Assembly: GCF_020921035.1 (NCBI RefSeq)
Contig: NC_063153.1
Location: 16,988,001 to 17,052,000 of the forward strand
DNA from: Rhodamnia argentea
Lineage: Eukaryota; Streptophyta; Magnoliopsida; Myrtales; Myrtaceae
DNA: 64,000 nucleotides
Direction of reading: 5' to 3'
In this document: one piece after another, positions 54,300-64,000 of the stretch
Position numbering within the stretch: the first letter of the stretch is position 1
Layout: each line of letters opens with the position of its first letter
Notes under the pieces: generated by a model
What the model saw: the letters and a program-made list of their open reading frames with translations, nothing else
Database searches by the model: none
Told to the model about the DNA's origin: nothing
Made by a program: the position numbers and the translations under genes

Positions 54300-57202
54300 C
54301 TATCCATTACAAGCCGGAATGACATGATATGGCATGTGAGCAAACACAATAGAGTGAGGACCGACTACTATTGAACTTGTCGAATTCAAGTATTTCGGTT
54401 CCAGAGCAGGTATGTCGCCAGACGGACTCACGGCTAATATGTTTCCATTAAGCAGCAATGTCTGGCTGTGCAGATTCCCATCCTGCGGCGTTAGATGGTA
54501 TTCTTCTCTCATATTTGCGTCGTTTAAGCCTTTCGGAAGCGAAACGCTGTTCTTTAAACCTTCAACCATGACCTCAAAAATGGAGCTGCCGTCCAGGTTT
54601 ATCATCAGCAATGTGACCCCTTTCTGCAATATTGGGGTATATTGGAGCAGATAGCAAGCGCAAACTCCAAGGATACACAGTTTTTTTAGCCAAGTAAGAT
54701 GCAAAAAGGAAACTTACGGAGGCTTTTGCACAATGAGCATAGACTCGGATCTTGTTCGATCCAGAGAAGCTCGCTCCCAGGACTTTTCTGCCCATGAGTC
54801 GGTGCCAAAGTAGCGCGCTGCAGAGAAGAAATCAGAATCTAAAGGTCTAATTACGATAGCATGCTGCAGAGAGAGAGTGTTGAGCAAGTAAGCTCGTGTT
54901 AACAGTTGGTCTCTAAATGTACTACCAAATTGCATCAATATGTAGGTTTTAGGGATTTTCTAAGGGAGATGTAGCGAACAAAGACGCATAAATAAACCGT
55001 GAGAAAGAAATGTCCTCATCTATCAGCTAGTGTCAAAACCAACCCAAAAGACATCAAGAGCTTGAAAATGTTGAACTTCGAAATTTAAAGATTGATGAAG
55101 GAATTACAAATCACCTGTAGTAATCAGGATTTGGATTGTTGGAAGTTGCATCAAGCAAACCATAATTTCCACCTATCAGTGATTGTCTGCAGTACGTTTT
55201 TGTATCAAAAGTAGAGGCAATGCCCATCTGATCCAGATACCTGTTTTCCTCGCAGAAAAAAGCATCCGTGTATCATCTCTATTTCTGCAAAACAAGACAG
55301 AGAGTATCTGTTCCATCAGTGTGTCAGTAAAAGTACCAGAAGCTGTACACAAACGCATTCGAAACGCCGTCGCGGCCGCTTTTGAAAGCTCCTCCTGCTT
55401 CACCAACCCATGCTACTGCCGAAGTAGCCGAAGCAGAACCCTTAATTGTGCTTTGCAGCTTTCTAAATGTTTTAGCTATGCCATCAAGATATGTTGGGTT
55501 TAGAATCTTCTCAATGAGGTGCTGATCAGCCCCTACAGGCAGGATAAATTGTCTCAGATCCAAGATGATTAAGTAGTTGAAAAGTAGCTAAAGAAAGTAC
55601 CTGATCCGAGATTGTAGATGTGAAGAGTAATTGCATCCAAGGATTTTGGGGTCTTGTCCAAGTATTCCTTGAACCAAAGTGCATCATAGCTTCCTCCTGG
55701 TGCCAGGATGAGAGGCTTCGGTTCAATGCTCTTGTAAATGTCTAACACCAGGTTCTTCAGATGTAATGTATCAGATGCATACTGGCTTGCTGCAACTCTG
55801 GTACCGACTCCACTCCCACTCAATTCATTTCCTGAACAGCAAGGGTCAAAATGTCCAGCTCTCATCCGCATAAAGTCTGAGTTCACTCACAAATATAATC
55901 GGAAATAATACCAATAGCTCACTTCAGGATTATATCGTCGGAAATAAGCACGTATAGGATGTACCAAGAAAGTTTTCAACTTTACTCCTAGTGGATTCAA
56001 ACGTGTATAATGTGAATGGTCGCAACATAATAGGAGGATGAAGCACTTCTGTAGTCACTATACATAGCTCTAGAAGCAGAATAAAGAATGTAATCGCGAA
56101 TTACCAAATTCCCAACCGAGAATGGTGTAATTCTTGCTGACGGTATATCGTATAAATGATTCAGCATTCTTAGAGTCCCAAGCACCCACTGCAGGGCCAT
56201 GTGGTCGCTGTATGGTTCGCCCATTAAGTGCATTTAACCCAAAGATAACTTTGGCGCTGATGAAGATAAAATAGATCACCGTGAGCATGAAGGCAGTATA
56301 ATTCTTGTGATAACTTCAGCACGTAACAACTTATACCCAGTTTGCTTGAAAAATGCATTCAACTGATCCCATCTAGCCATGGTCAGGCAGCCCTCAGTGA
56401 ATCCAAACATTGATTTGGGGTCTTTAGTGAATTGAGGGCAGGGTTGCTTAAGATCGTCAGTGGCATATAAGACCTTGTCTTGTAAGGAACCGCCCAATCT
56501 GATCTTCAATGATGAAAATGCTGCAGAAGTACAAAAAGTGTTCGCCATTTGCATTTAGTTGATGGTGTCGCACTCACATATTCACATTGCCAACAACAAC
56601 TAAGCAGAGGTTGACAATGTTATTCTCCCAGCAACGTAAGAGGATGAATATTTTAAATCAAGCTCACCCTTTATCGCGTTGAACAACATCTTGTTGCTAA
56701 GATCCTGCATCACAGAGGACAAAAACATAACAAGAGATACATTATCGTTTACTATGCTGGGTTTACCGCACTAAAAGAAAAATAATGTGTTGTATACTAC
56801 CCGCACAACTCACTGAACAGAAGCCAGGATTTACTTAAAACCACATAGAGTTTGAAAGTCCACTAACTAGAGCAAGAACACGACCCAACTTTGTCTGTAT
56901 CAATAATTCGATCAAAATCTGAAGTCCTCCTCTAGCATGGTGAAGCCAAATGGGCATACCAGATTCAGCAGAGAAGCACGATGCCAACTGCATGTTCCAT
57001 AATCACATTTCTCAGGGGGCCACCAATCCAAAGTCGCGCAAACAAAGTCATCCTCGACATTCGCGACGGCAGATCGACCAACAGAAACGTTAAGCTGAAC
57101 AGTAGCACCTCCAGGTACACTCTGTGAATCAGCACACATGGAGTAGCAGCTGAAGATGCAAGCCAGAAGGCCAATACCCACCAACGAAACAAGAGATCTC
57201 AT
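54300..57202 (-). CDS. heparanase-like protein (GH79, AtGUS3-type), copy A, 9 exons
   Basis: Plant heparanase-like enzymes are secreted or vacuolar glycoside hydrolases of family 79 that remove glucuronic acid, chiefly from arabinogalactan proteins. Exons on the minus strand: 57202-56960, 56704-56668, 56520-56337, 56256-56105, 55831-55601, 55532-55337, 55240-55115, 54817-54718, 54623-54300. All junctions are GT-AG and in phase, 530 residues. Residues 1-27 form a signal peptide (MRSLVSLVGIGLLACIFSCY...). Next come [37 protein letters not shown] with the probable acid/base E208, WVGEAGGAF with the probable nucleophile E327, and a C-terminal beta domain ([27 protein letters not shown]). Exon 9 is 12 codons shorter than in copy B. 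Complete and probably active. Confidence 0.94.
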
Positions 57203-58785
57203 CTTCTCAAATGATCTTAAACTCTTGGCCTGCCCCCCTCTTCGTCGATCACTGTCATATCATCCAAAGAAGTGCATGAGTTGAGGAAGAGAGACTATTT
57301 TACTGGAGAGAGAAAGATGTTCTTTCCTTAGTAAAGGAAAAAGGAGGATAGAAAGAAAGAATTCATGGCACTTCATTGGAATGTTGATAAATATCCGATA
57401 GTTTTGGTAATTTATTTACGACAATGACGAAATTTTATAATGGTTGGTAACTTTATATTGATGAGACATACCAACTAAAGAACCCAAGCCATTAAAAGAG
57501 AATCTGCTATCATATTAAGAAGGAAATAACTACCATTCTGAGAAAAGTCGAAATGAAAATAGGGAAAGAGAATAAATGGCACACTCCTCAGTATCAAAAC
57601 TAGGGACAATTGGTTCTCGGTCTAGTCCCACGCATAAATCGGGAACAAAATCGGATGGTCCTCGGACCGGCCGGTCCAATACGATTCCCGGGCAATCCAA
57701 TGGCAACAATGAATTATTTGCAGAGGTGAGCAACATGGACTTTAATTTGAATATATTAATTAAGATTATTTTTGCATTTAAAAATAAAAAAATAACTAGT
57801 GAATTATTAGGTTTACAATTAAGAAATATAAATAGATAATTAATTGGTCCTGTCTGGGTGGTCTAGTTCCCTCTTGAAATGGGGCCAAAAATCACCGGTT
57901 CCAATTTTATGGAACCAAACGGGCATCCCCGGGAACCGGATAGAACCGGCCAGTTTGGTAAGTCCTTATTGCTCATCCCTAGTCGAAATGACAGCTCATT
58001 TTGATGTTGTTATCCATTTAAGCATTTTGGGTATGTTATCCTCCTCCTCATTTTCCATACTTAGGCCTAGGCTGGCGCTTACTGAGATATTAACACAAAA
58101 GGAGGGTCTCAAACTGTCGTTTTGATATGGTTTCAGAAGCAGTGTGGAGAAAACGACACGAAATCCGTGGTTATTCATCTTTTGTACCAGACGAGTTTCT
58201 GCATAGCAAGTTCAAGAGCGTCTTTTGATTAAACCACCCGTACAACTTGGTCTCAGCTTGCTATTCCTGAAAACTTAAACTTAAACATTTAAAAAAAAAA
58301 AAAAAAAAAGAGGGTCTTCCACTGCATTGTTCTAAGAGATTTTACTTTCTCCTTTATTAATGTAAAGATTAGTTTCCACAAGCAACGCTAGGAGAAAAAG
58401 ACTAAATCTGGTTCTTTGTGTCCTAAGAGACGGAAAATATTATGTCAAACACCTGACTAGCCTCATCAGAATCATGCTCGTGTGGACAACTACAAGGTAC
58501 ATGGGCAATTAACAGTGTGGAAATGGAGAACAGTGATATCGAACATCGATTTGCCTAAATGGATGCTGATAGGGAAGTCAGCTTACTATGGTGGCATAGC
58601 AAACCACATAAGTTGTCTGACAACTAGGGCATTGCCAGTCATCTCGTGAAGGTTCGATTGTGTCAATCTGTCATAAACAAGAGAAAGCCCATGTAGGATT
58701 CACAGAGCGATTCAAAACATTGACTATTATTTCTCCTGCCTAATCAATGGTAGGAATGTAGCAAACAAATTGCGCCTTCTTCCTC
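57203..58785. other. spacer between the two heparanase-like genes
   Basis: Promoter of copy A (right of 57202) and 3' flank of copy B (left of 58786). Apart from a hAT relic, only short random frames and a poly(A)/poly(T)-like run at 58290-58310 are seen. Confidence 0.5.
57602..57984. mobile_element. hAT-type MITE relic
   Basis: Ends CTAGGGACAATTGGTTC and, inverted, CTAGGGATGAGCAATAAGG, with an interior of GGTTCC/GGAACCGG phrases as in the elements at 17645 and 26541. Flanks ATCAAAAC and GTCGAAAT may be a decayed 8-bp duplication. It lies about 400 bp upstream of heparanase-like gene A. Confidence 0.6.
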
Positions 58786-61700
58786 TCAACTACAATCAGG
58801 AACGGCGTAATAGGGCATGTGAGCAAATAGAATTTCATTAGGGGCAACTACTATTGAACTTGATGAATTCACATATTTAGGCTTCAGAGCAGGAATTTCG
58901 CCAGATGGACTCACAGCTAAAATATTTCCATTGAGCAGCATCGTTCGGCTAAGCGGATCCCCATCCTTGGGCGTCAAATGGTATTCTTCTCTCACGTTTT
59001 CATCATTGATATATCGTGGAAACTGAATGGTCTTATTTCCTATGGTGTAGTGTATACGATTGCGAATCGGGGTTCCATTATTAACAATTGCAACCTCAGC
59101 TGCGGAGTTGCCATCAAGATTTATGAACAGCAACATGACCCCTTTCTGCAGGTTGAATACCAAGAATCAGATTACGTCTTTTTTCCCTTGAACAAATGCA
59201 ACAAGAACTAGAAGGAGATACCCAGCAATACAAACTTACAGAGGCTTTTGCACAGTGGGCATAAGCACGGATCTTGTCCGTTCCAGATAAGCTTGCTCTT
59301 AGAACATTTCTCCCCATGAGGCGGTGCCAAAGCAGAGCACTGCAGAGCAAAGCAGACTATTGACAAGTTGCACTAGAACGTAGTTTCCAAGACTTTTGCT
59401 AACCCTAGCTGAAACACACTAATAATGTCCCTAGAAGTACAGTGAGGACAGAATTCAGCAGTAGCAGCGCTGTAGGATGCCATAGTCTTAGTTTATATTT
59501 TAGTACTCCCACTACACAGAGCGCAAGGAAAAAGAAAAAAATCTAACTCCTCCGGGAGAACCCACTACATGTAGCTGAAGAAATAATTCCAATCCACAAC
59601 GTTTAAAGAAGTGATCGAGAATCAAACATGACACACTCTTGGCTCAGATAACACAATCATACTTGCCAAAAGCATAACCAGCTATTCCAAAAGCTAAACA
59701 CCTAGAGAAGGGTAGTCTATATTATTATTCTAACAACATGCCTACGCAGTTCAGGTAGTCTAATTATTATTATAAGAACATGCCTACACAGTTCAGCATC
59801 CTTCTAACGGCAACAACCCAAAGAAAAAAAAAAAAAAACAATTTTCTGCTTTTTCTCGCTAGAGGATGACATAGTTTTCTCTAAATGACACTGTGGCTTT
59901 GGCCCTGATACCACAAGGGTACAACTATAAACTGTTAAATAAGAGGCACCATCTCTTTTTCTCACAATCCTTTATCATTAACGAAAACACGTGGAGCAAA
60001 TGACCCAAAAATGAAAAGAGCGTGAACATGCCAAGCATGGGAATTTAGAAAATGATACAGGACTTTCACTGAAAAATCACCTGTAGTAGTCTGGATTTGG
60101 AATGAAAGAAGTGGCATCGAGCAAACCATAATTTCCACCAATAAATGCTTGTCTGCAGTATGTTTTTGTATCAAAAGTAGATGCCATTCCCAACTCATCC
60201 AGATACCTATTGCCATATAAAGAGTGTCTCTGTCATATTGTCCAAAAAAACTAAAAACGGAAGCTGTGTCTTTCTTCGATCAGATAAAGTACCAGAAGCT
60301 ATATAAAAAAGTATTTGAAACATGATCCCGGCCACTGTTGTAAGCTCCTCCTGCTTCCCCAACCCACGCGACAGCCGAAGTAGCTGAAGCAGAACTTTTG
60401 ATTATGCTTTGCAGACTTCTGAATGCCTCGATTTCATTATCAAGTACAGTTGGATTGAGAATCTTTTCGACAAGGTGCTGATCAGCTCCTACAAGCAGTA
60501 AAAATATACTTGCCTGAATGAAGGATGATTAACTAGTTTCTCTAAGGCATTCAAAGGTGGTACATACACTTGTATGAATGAAGGATTATAAACTAGTTTC
60601 AAGAAGGGACTCGAAGTTGGTACAAAGGATGATTAACTAGTTTCTCTAAGGGAGTCAAAGTTGCCTAAAAAGGATACCTGATCCCAGATTGTAGATGTGA
60701 TGAGTAATTACATCCAAGGATTTTGGCGTTTTGTCCAGGAATTCTTTGTACCAGACTGGGTCGACAAATCCTCCTGGCGCTAGGATTAGAGGCTTTGGTT
60801 CTACACCCTTGTAAATGTCTAGTACCAAGTTCTTCAAAGAGATTGTGTCAGACGCGTACTGGCTTGCTGTTACAGTTGTACCGACTCCTCTCCCACTCAG
60901 TTCATTCCCTGACCAAAAAGGGCAGGGGCGGAAATGTTAATGTCATGCCACATCATCACAGATGGTGAAAACCTTTTACATCTACTTACTTTCACGGAAT
61001 TCACTCATGAAGCAACTATTGAAATAGAATTGTCTATAAAAATGTAGCTTGCTCCAATTCACTTGTGGCAAAAGTATAGAATATTACAAACACAGTAAGA
61101 AAATTGGAATTTAAGCTTAACAAAACCATATCCCAGGTATGTACATCAAAGAAATGACCACAAAAAATGAATGTTGGGATGAAAAAGTCAAAAGTTGTGG
61201 CTCCAGAAGCAGAATCAAGGATGTGCTTACCAAGTTCCCAACCGAAAATTTTGTAGTTTTTGCTGACAGTATAACGGATAAAAGATTTCGCATTTGTTGA
61301 GTCCCAAGCGCCCAGTGCAGGGCCTTGAGGCGGTATTGTTCGTCCATTAAGAGCATTTAATCCAAAAATAATCTTTGCGCTGTAAGGATAGAATAACATC
61401 AACAATAACAAGGAAATTTTTACAGTTCTTTTTTTCCAAAAAAATTTCAAGATAGAATGTCTCTTACCCAGATTCCTCGAAAAAAGCATTCAGTTTATCC
61501 CACCTAGCCATGGGTAGGCATCCCTCAGTGAAATGAAACATAGTTGAATTGTCCAAAACAAATGAAGTGCAGGGTTGTTTAAGATCGGGAGTGCCGTATA
61601 AGACCTTGTCTTGCAGAGTACCACCCAATCTGATCTTTAATGGTGAAAATGCTGCAGCAATTCAAATTCACACTGTCAATAACAATTAACAAGAAATCAA

Positions 61701-62015
61701 GAATGATTATGCTCCATTAGCTTGAAAGCACAAATGCATGGAATCGATAGCTTACCCTTCACAGCATTAAGTAATATCTTGTTGCTAAGGTCCTGCACCA
61801 TCAATGAAGCAGAGCGATTCAGAGCTCAGTTTACTTAATAAGAAGCAAAAGAATGGCTCTCCTACGATATGCCTACACGTATCATTCGCCAGAAGCCGTT
61901 TTACACAAACAACAGTTGAACCGGCCGAATCATCACGCAAAGACATAAATAATACCTAGTAGCAGTAAAAAAAACTATTGGTTGAAGGCATTATGTCTCC
62001 TATTAAAGTTTCCTC

Positions 62016-62049
<34 letters not shown>

Positions 62050-62530
62050 AGTTCCATTCAACTTATATACAACAAACAAACAGTTTGCAAACTCAGCGCC
62101 GATTCATCATCACAGCAAAGAAGTACATAAACTAACTTGTACCTAGTGAGCAGATAATAAAGGAAACACTTTCTCATTTTATTGTACAGTTTGAAGGCAT
62201 TATGTCTCCATTATTAAAGTTTCCTCTTTTTTTTTTTTTTTAAGAATAAGAACTTCAGAAGCATTTCAACTGAGAAGCTTGTTTTACCAGATTGAGCAGA
62301 GAAGCACGGTGCCAACTACAGACTCCATAGTCACACTTCTCAGGAGGCCACCAATCCATAGTCGCACACACGAAATCATCGTCAATCTCTGCGATGGCAT
62401 TTTTCCCAATGGAGACATTCACCTGAACAGTACCCGCCCCAGGTGAGCTCTGGGAATCGGAACCAGCTACGCCGTAGCTGAACAGGCAAGCCCAGAAACA
62501 GAGACCCATCAACGAAACAGGACGACCCAT
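58786..62530 (-). CDS. heparanase-like protein (GH79, AtGUS3-type), copy B, 9 exons
   Basis: Tandem sister of copy A with the same nine-exon structure: 62530-62288, 61792-61756, 61651-61468, 61379-61231, 60908-60678, 60488-60293, 60206-60081, 59339-59240, 59145-58786; 541 residues, all junctions in phase. Signal peptide [20 protein letters not shown], then [39 protein letters not shown] (probable acid/base E207), WVGEAGGAY (probable nucleophile E326), and the C-terminal domain with [20 protein letters not shown] and [16 protein letters not shown]. It is one codon shorter than A in exon 4 and 12 longer in exon 9, where it matches the usual family length better. Introns are longer than in A, notably intron 7 (59340-60080). 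Secreted or vacuolar sugar-trimming enzyme, probably active. Confidence 0.94.
60510..60668. repeat. minisatellite in intron 5 of heparanase-like gene B
   Basis: Three imperfect copies of GAAGGAT(G)ATTAACTAGTTTC followed by (T/A)AAG(G/A)(C/G)A(T/C)TC(A/G)AAG(G/T)TGGTAC. Absent from gene A. It expands the intron only. Confidence 0.7.
61985..62245. repeat. poly(T)/poly(A) tracts and direct repeat in intron 1 of gene B
   Basis: GGCATTATGTCTCC...AAAGTTTCCTCTTTTT occurs at about 61988-62029 and 62196-62242. The first copy runs straight into a long A tract (about 62030-62050), making a T/A palindrome likely to be unstable and difficult to sequence. Confidence 0.7.
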
Positions 62531-62828
62531 CTTCTCGCCCAGTCTCTACCACCCCAAAGTCGGAGCCTTCCTCTCTCTGCAACGGCTGAGAATTCACTCA
62601 CCACCCGAGGAAGCGAATGAATGAAGAAGAAACGGTTCTTCTCTCCTCAACTGGAGAAGGTTATAGATGGGATCCATTAGGGACGCATTAACAGTAGCTT
62701 TGTCGGGAACGAGAGTGCCGAGAGGAAAGAGAGGGAGAAGAGTAGTGAAGTTTTTTCGCGGATTTGGAACTTTACCGGTTGGAATAATGTGGATGTTTGT
62801 TCGGAAGTGGGCCATTGCTTTCTTCAGA

Positions 62829-62830
<2 letters not shown>

Positions 62831-62864
<34 letters not shown>

Positions 62865-62877
62865 GCGCATGCGCATC
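62831..62877. repeat. GA microsatellite followed by (GCGCAT)n
   Basis: About 29 bases of GA followed by GCGCATGCGCATGCGCATC, an alternating purine-pyrimidine tract, 300 bases upstream of heparanase-like gene B. Possible promoter element or only a microsatellite. Confidence 0.7.
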
Positions 62878-63179
62878 AGTAAAAGATAAACTTGCGGGTA
62901 CCAGAAGGAGGAGGAGAAGGAGAAGACTGTTGAGGGCGTGACAGGTGGGGCCCAGTGAGTGGCGGGGTTCACCGATTCGGTTCGGGGCGATGGTGGGTGG
63001 GTTGAACCGGAACCACCAACCCATTAAATGATTGGTTCGAGTGTTTTGCACTTCGTGTCTTTTTCTGTACCTCAATCCAATAGGTGACGTCACGCATACG
63101 CAAAAAAAAAAGAACGTGGAAAGCGAAAAGAAGATAGAATTATTCATTGGACAATTCGATATCCTCTAATCTTTTTTGG

Positions 63180-64000
63180 GGAAAATTCCAAAAAAAGACT
63201 CGAAGTCCTCTTATTTTATCAAATAAAGGCCTCAAGTGAATCTTGTTTTAAATAAAAGCCTGAAGTGCTCTTAATTTTTCAAACAAAGACCTGAAGTGGC
63301 CATAAAATTTCATAAAAAGGCCAAATTTCAAGAGTATTTTGATCTTTTTCTGTATTTATTTATTTTTATTTTTTATTAAATTTTTATTTTTACTATTTAT
63401 TTAAAATTTAACAAAAAATTAAATTAAAAAAAAACATACAAAGGCAACCTCTGGTCGTCTCCCCACCTCCCAAGGTGGGGAGGCGAAGGCCGGCAAGGTC
63501 GCCGGTGCCTTGGCAAGGGTCGGCGACCACACCAACCCGAGACGAGGGCAGGCTGGCCCTTGCCAAAACAGGGAGAGGGTCGGGCCCTCTCTCGATCCGG
63601 ACAAGGGGTCGTCGGCCCCCGCCTTAACCAAGGGAGGAGCGGCAACCCTTGCCTTGGTCAAGGTGAGGGCTATCGATCCCCGCCCTTTCCTAGGCGGGGG
63701 CCATCGATCCCCGCCCGGCCCTCTCCCAAATTCGAGAGAGGGCCCGACCCTCTCCCTATTTTGGTAAGGGTCAGAGGCCCTCGCCTCTAGTCGGCAAGCT
63801 CGCCGGTCCTCGCGGAGGAGCCGACGGCCTTGCTGGCCTTCGCCGCCCCCGCCAACCCCCCACCGGCGGTGGGTCGGTTGCCACAAGCTGAAGCGGCGAC
63901 CCTCTCACCGGTGAAGGCACGTGAGGGCGGGTCCAGTGGCCAAATGCACCAAGATTTTGAAATCAACAATTGAGCGCGACAAGTTCGATTAGAGAGCAAA
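63180..64000. mobile_element. Mutator-like element, left end, running off the window
   Basis: The left end GGGAAAATTCCAAAAAAAGA with following AAATAAAGGCCT(C)AAGTG repeats matches the style of the complete element at 13850-14473. After an AT-rich stretch the interior becomes very GC-rich (63440-63960) with overlapping open frames on both strands. The right end is beyond the window. Confidence 0.6.

Noticed and set aside
63419-63886. 155-residue minus-strand frame and its plus-strand partners
   Set aside because: Same composition effect within the GC-rich core of a Mutator-like element; no recognisable protein.
1-64000. CRISPR arrays, tRNA or rRNA genes, operons
   Set aside because: No regularly spaced repeats of CRISPR type and no cloverleaf or rRNA sequence were recognised; gene structure is eukaryotic with introns.

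Overview
The window is nuclear DNA of a flowering plant, most likely a woody rosid eudicot. The reasons are GT-AG introns inside recognisable plant genes, a chloroplast-targeted two-domain arogenate dehydrogenase, plant heparanase-like (AtGUS3-type) genes, a family of SRG1-like 2-oxoglutarate dioxygenases, CT/GA-rich leaders, and a dense load of CACTA, hAT, Mutator-like, Harbinger-like, copia, LINE and SINE sequences. Species cannot be fixed from the sequence alone. All gene models below were assembled by eye from splice sites, phase and family resemblance.

Layout. 0.6-3.7 kb (-): vacuolar H+-ATPase subunit F, intact, with a 5'-UTR intron. 3.7-7.1 kb: intergenic, with a ~100-bp tandem repeat split by a 689-bp hAT element. 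7.1-9.6 kb (+): arogenate dehydrogenase with two catalytic domains in tandem, one intron. 10.6-15.2 kb (-): an intact 13-exon peroxisomal 3-hydroxyisobutyryl-CoA hydrolase (CHY1-like, C-terminal SKL). 15.5-23.7 kb: two direct segmental copies holding a 4-exon fragment and a 10-exon pseudogene of the same hydrolase. 24-30.8 kb: gene-poor, with Mutator-like and hAT elements. 30.8-51 kb (-): five relatives of an SRG1-like 2OG/Fe(II) dioxygenase; copies B (39.5-41.2 kb) and E (49.3-51.0 kb) look intact, while A, C and D are dead. Between A and B lies an old Ty1/copia element, opened by a 2.7-kb CACTA element that carries a DUF868-family gene fragment. 54.3-62.5 kb (-): two intact tandem heparanase-like (GH79) genes. 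From about 63.18 kb to the right edge: one end of a Mutator-like element.

The intact genes serve separate housekeeping or specialised roles: vacuolar acidification, tyrosine synthesis in plastids, peroxisomal valine/acyl-CoA breakdown, cell-wall or arabinogalactan-protein sugar trimming, and an uncharacterised oxidation step. What unites the region is its history. The arogenate dehydrogenase/GUS3 neighbourhood resembles the adjacent Arabidopsis pair At5g34930/At5g34940, here pushed ~45 kb apart by tandem duplication and transposon traffic. The most unusual object is the CACTA element at 32888-35618, whose two ends each look like a small CACTA element and whose cargo is a truncated gene with its own promoter-like leader.
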